A stretch of 29,774 bases of DNA, from positions 1 through 29,774 of the forward strand of contig PEXZ01000012.1 in NCBI GenBank assembly GCA_002763345.1, given 5' to 3'. Shown here piece by piece: positions 27,457-29,774 of the stretch; within the stretch, counting starts at the first letter, position 1, and every line of letters begins with the position of its first letter. A program made the translations under genes and the position numbers. This stretch comes from Candidatus Micrarchaeota archaeon CG08_land_8_20_14_0_20_59_11. Its GTDB lineage: Archaea > Micrarchaeota > Micrarchaeia > Norongarragalinales > Norongarragalinaceae. The notes beneath the pieces were generated by a model, which was not told the origin of the DNA, did no database searches, and worked only from the letters and a program-made list of their open reading frames with translations.

Positions 27457-29748
27457 TTACTTCGCCTTCTTTCGGCCCATCACGGAATACGCGCCGTATG
27501 CGACGAGCGCCACGAGCAGCGCGCCTGCAATCCAGAGCGCGGTGGTGCTCGCGAGGAACATGCCGGACGACGGCGCGGGCTTCTTCGCCTCGTACGTTGT
27601 CGTTATCGGGACAAAGCCGGCCTTAGTCACGGCAATCGAGTACACGCCGTACTCGCCTGCGCCAAGCGTGGCGGAACCATTCACGCACGTCGCGGCGGAC
27701 GTCTTGTTCGAGGGCGACTTGACGCTGACGAGCGCGCCGTCGGCGCACTTAAAGCGCAGCGAACCCGCGGCGTAGGATACGTCCAGCGGCATCACCTCGA
27801 GCTTCGGCGTCGGCGTGGTTTTCTCGCCCTGCCCCACGACGTTGAGCGTAATCTCCTTCGTGGAGACTACTCCCTTCGACGTCGCGATTATCTTGATTGT
27901 GTAGGACTTGTTCGCCTCGTTCAGGGGCGGCGACGCGGAAAGGTAGACTACCTGCGCCTCCGCCTTTTCCAGAAGCACGAAATCGGGCGTCACGTTCACC
28001 CACGTCGGGCCTTCGACGTCGAGCGCGTACGCGTTCTTCAGCAAGCCCGTGTTCTGTATCGTGACCGGAATGATGGTGGATGCGCACTCCTCGACTACTT
28101 CGGTGTCGGGTCCGGCGACGCGCGCCACGTAGCACACCGCCTTCGAATAGACGGTGATGTTCACGCAGAGCTTGTCGCTGACGTTGCGCGACACCGAGGA
28201 AACGGCGAAGGTGAACTTGTACTTCAGCGGGTCCGCGTCGCACGTAAAGACAACGGGGTTCACGGTCCGCCTGCTCCTGCCCTCGATGTCCAGCACGGAG
28301 CCGTTAAGCAAATCCTGCTGTATCCATTCGGGCCCGTCCACGCGGTAGAGCAGGTAGGAGTCAGACTGCGTGCCGATGTTGATGACGTTGAAGGGGAACG
28401 CCTTGTCGGAGCACTGGCAAATCCAGTCGTTCTCTCCGCTGAGGCGCACGCCGTAGCAGCGTTCGAGGAATATGTAAGTCTTGTTCTCGCCGTAGGACAT
28501 TTCCGAGCGCGCGGAAACAATCGGCTCGTACTTGCCGTCCTTCATGCCCGAGGAAATCAGGAGCTTGACCTCCTTCTCCTCGCCGGGGTTGAGGAAAACC
28601 TGAGCCGGCTGGAGCGCGACGAAGTCCATATTTTTCACGGAAAGATTGAAGAGCTGCGGCGCGGCGCCCGTGTTCCTTATCTTCACGGGGAACGCGTGCT
28701 CGGTGTCGGAGCAGGTGTTGTTCGGGAGCATGACGTCGACGTTCACTCCGAAGCACGTCTTCGACACGACCTCGAGCGTCTTCTCGCGAACCGCGCCGTA
28801 CTTGGAGGCGGCGCTTACTTTCAGCGTGAAGGTGCCCGTGTTCGCCGCAATCGTGAGCTGCGTCTGCTGCGTCCCGCCCGATGCGATTTCAAGCGTGCGC
28901 GGGACTGTTGCCTGCGAAGCGTTCGTGTAAAGCGTTACGGTGTCGCCGAGCGGCCCCGCGTTCGTGACAACCATCGGCGTCGAGAAGGGCGTCTCCGCGC
29001 ACTTCTCGATTGCATTGCCGCCGAGGTTCGGGAAATTGAAGTCGAGTTGCTGGCAGTTGTTCATTATGAACTGCATCGAAAGCGTGCCCTCGTCGTTCGT
29101 GGGCTGCCCCGTAACCTCGTATATTGAAACCGCACGGACGTTCAGCGTCTTCGTTCCGGTTCCCGAAAGCTTGGCGGAATCGAGCGAAATATCAAACGCG
29201 GTTTCGCCGACTGCGGGGACGAAAACCTTCTGCGGCGCCGTTGCCGCAGCGGAGGCGTCTCCCGTAAGTATGATGGTGTAGTTCTTCGCCGCGGTCCTGC
29301 TCTTGTTGCGCAGGAGCACCTTGTAGGCGTGCTTCTCGCCGAGGCACATCGTCTTGCTTTCCGTGCTCGCGTCCTGCAGGGTGACGCAGGGCGTTACGCG
29401 GAGCGCGACGTGCGCGTTGGCATTATAATCCGAAGACTGCCCCTTGAGCGTGAAGTCGTAATTCCCGGGAGACGCGAAGCAAGACGGCGTCAGGTAGGCG
29501 TACAACGGAAGGGAACCCTGCCCGCCGATTACGGCGAGCGAAGGAGCCACTACTCCCCACGGTACGGACGACGTAATCGAGAACGAATAGTTGTCCGCAG
29601 TAGGCGCGGGGTTGCTCGCGGTGAAAACAACGAGCTCAGTGTCGCAGATGCACGCGTCTGCGGACACCTCGGTAGGCGCCAGCACCAGCGGCGACGCGGC
29701 GAGCATGGAAGCGAATAGGACAAGGACTGCTACGACTGCATACTTCAT
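27457..29748 (-). CDS. large secreted surface protein with six Cys-framed Ig-like repeats
   Basis: A 763-residue protein: signal peptide (MKYAVVAVLVLFASMLAASPLVLA), six extracytoplasmic repeats about 100 residues apart, a final short beta domain, then a membrane helix (TTALWIAGALLVALVAYGAY) and the tail GRKKAK. Each repeat begins with a cysteine and a strand ending near an Asn-rich turn: CDTELVVFTASNP, CLGEKHAYKVLLRNK, CAETPFSTPMVVTNAG, CSDTEHAFPVKIRNTG, CSDKAFPFNVINIG, CASTIIPVTIQNTG. These are NEW3/CARDB-like. The 544-residue protein at 1221-2855 has the same domain type. The start is at ATG 29748, since GGTGGGT(GG) lies just before it; the open frame reaches five codons further. Probably a cell-envelope or S-layer-associated protein. 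Confidence 0.8.
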   Translation of the reverse strand: MKYAVVAVLVLFASMLAASPLVLAPTEVSADACICDTELVVFTASNPAPTADNYSFSITSSVPWGVVAPSLAVIGGQGSLPLYAYLTPSCFASPGNYDFTLKGQSSDYNANAHVALRVTPCVTLQDASTESKTMCLGEKHAYKVLLRNKSRTAAKNYTIILTGDASAAATAPQKVFVPAVGETAFDISLDSAKLSGTGTKTLNVRAVSIYEVTGQPTNDEGTLSMQFIMNNCQQLDFNFPNLGGNAIEKCAETPFSTPMVVTNAGPLGDTVTLYTNASQATVPRTLEIASGGTQQTQLTIAANTGTFTLKVSAASKYGAVREKTLEVVSKTCFGVNVDVMLPNNTCSDTEHAFPVKIRNTGAAPQLFNLSVKNMDFVALQPAQVFLNPGEEKEVKLLISSGMKDGKYEPIVSARSEMSYGENKTYIFLERCYGVRLSGENDWICQCSDKAFPFNVINIGTQSDSYLLYRVDGPEWIQQDLLNGSVLDIEGRSRRTVNPVVFTCDADPLKYKFTFAVSSVSRNVSDKLCVNITVYSKAVCYVARVAGPDTEVVEECASTIIPVTIQNTGLLKNAYALDVEGPTWVNVTPDFVLLEKAEAQVVYLSASPPLNEANKSYTIKIIATSKGVVSTKEITLNVVGQGEKTTPTPKLEVMPLDVSYAAGSLRFKCADGALVSVKSPSNKTSAATCVNGSATLGAGEYGVYSIAVTKAGFVPITTTYEAKKPAPSSGMFLASTTALWIAGALLVALVAYGAYSVMGRKKAK

Positions 29749-29774
29749 GGACAAACCACCCACCTATTTGTTAC

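Noticed and set aside
27247..29127. 626-residue open frame opposite the large surface-protein gene
   Set aside because: It is arginine-rich with no domain or start signals; it is a shadow of the repeat-bearing gene, whose signal peptide, repeats and anchor are clear.
1..29774. CRISPR arrays, prophage genes, insertion sequences with transposases, plasmid origins
   Set aside because: No regularly spaced direct repeats, no cas-like, integrase-like or transposase-like proteins and no iteron clusters were seen; the only repeats are the four small hairpins.

Overview
This is a gene-dense, GC-rich piece of an archaeal chromosome. The evidence is a set of proteins found only in archaea or shared with eukaryotes: SRP54 and FtsY with archaeal neighbours, aIF6, L31e, L39e, S19e, PDCD5, prefoldin alpha, RNase P Rpp21, Nep1, GatE, Elp3, aEF1B, class I CCA-adding enzyme, GTP-dependent dephospho-CoA kinase and RibL. 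Promoters are TATA boxes, and one tRNA carries a bulge-helix-bulge intron. Many operon-first genes have a TATA box 24-28 nt before the start codon (leaderless mRNAs). Several internal genes use a GGTGAT/GGTGG Shine-Dalgarno (SD), some with TTG or GTG starts. Tight packing, overlaps and many small secreted proteins would suit a DPANN-type or other small-genome archaeon, but that placement is inference.

Layout. 1-3929: cutA, three genes for membrane or surface proteins, a divergent TrmB-family regulator and a second tiny membrane protein. 3926-8695 (minus strand): a translation and secretion operon in the order tRNA-Ile(UAU), nep1, rnp4, rps19e, PDCD5, rpl39e, rpl31e, aif6, pfdA, ftsY. 8812-11407: pssA, an unknown basic protein, thpR and a surface protein. 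11426-15922: elp3, gatE, an anchored extracytoplasmic protein and a zinc-ribbon protein. 15909-17742: a fused CoA-biosynthesis enzyme divergent from tRNA-Arg(GCG), then ribL and aEF1B. 17630-20553: Mut7-C RNase, kbl and tdh, where kbl and tdh are the two halves of threonine cleavage to glycine and acetyl-CoA. 20554-25294: CCA-adding enzyme, an A24 prepilin-type peptidase and a very glycosylation-prone surface protein. 25385-29748: a 37-codon gene, srp54, a double-ACT protein and a large repeat-built surface protein.

Two themes link the window. One is translation and tRNA biology: tRNA genes, CCA addition, Elp3 and Nep1 modification, GatE, ribosomal proteins, initiation and elongation factors. 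The other is the cell surface: six secreted or anchored proteins, SRP54 with its receptor FtsY, PssA and a prepilin-type peptidase. The strongest unexplained signal is a family of four small hairpins (8707-8738, 14590-14615, 15732-15757, 21949-21974). Each reads GTATGMCGC at its foot on one strand, has covarying stem pairs and lies between genes or at a gene's end. They resemble REP elements in architecture. Both tRNA genes also have C instead of T at position 55.
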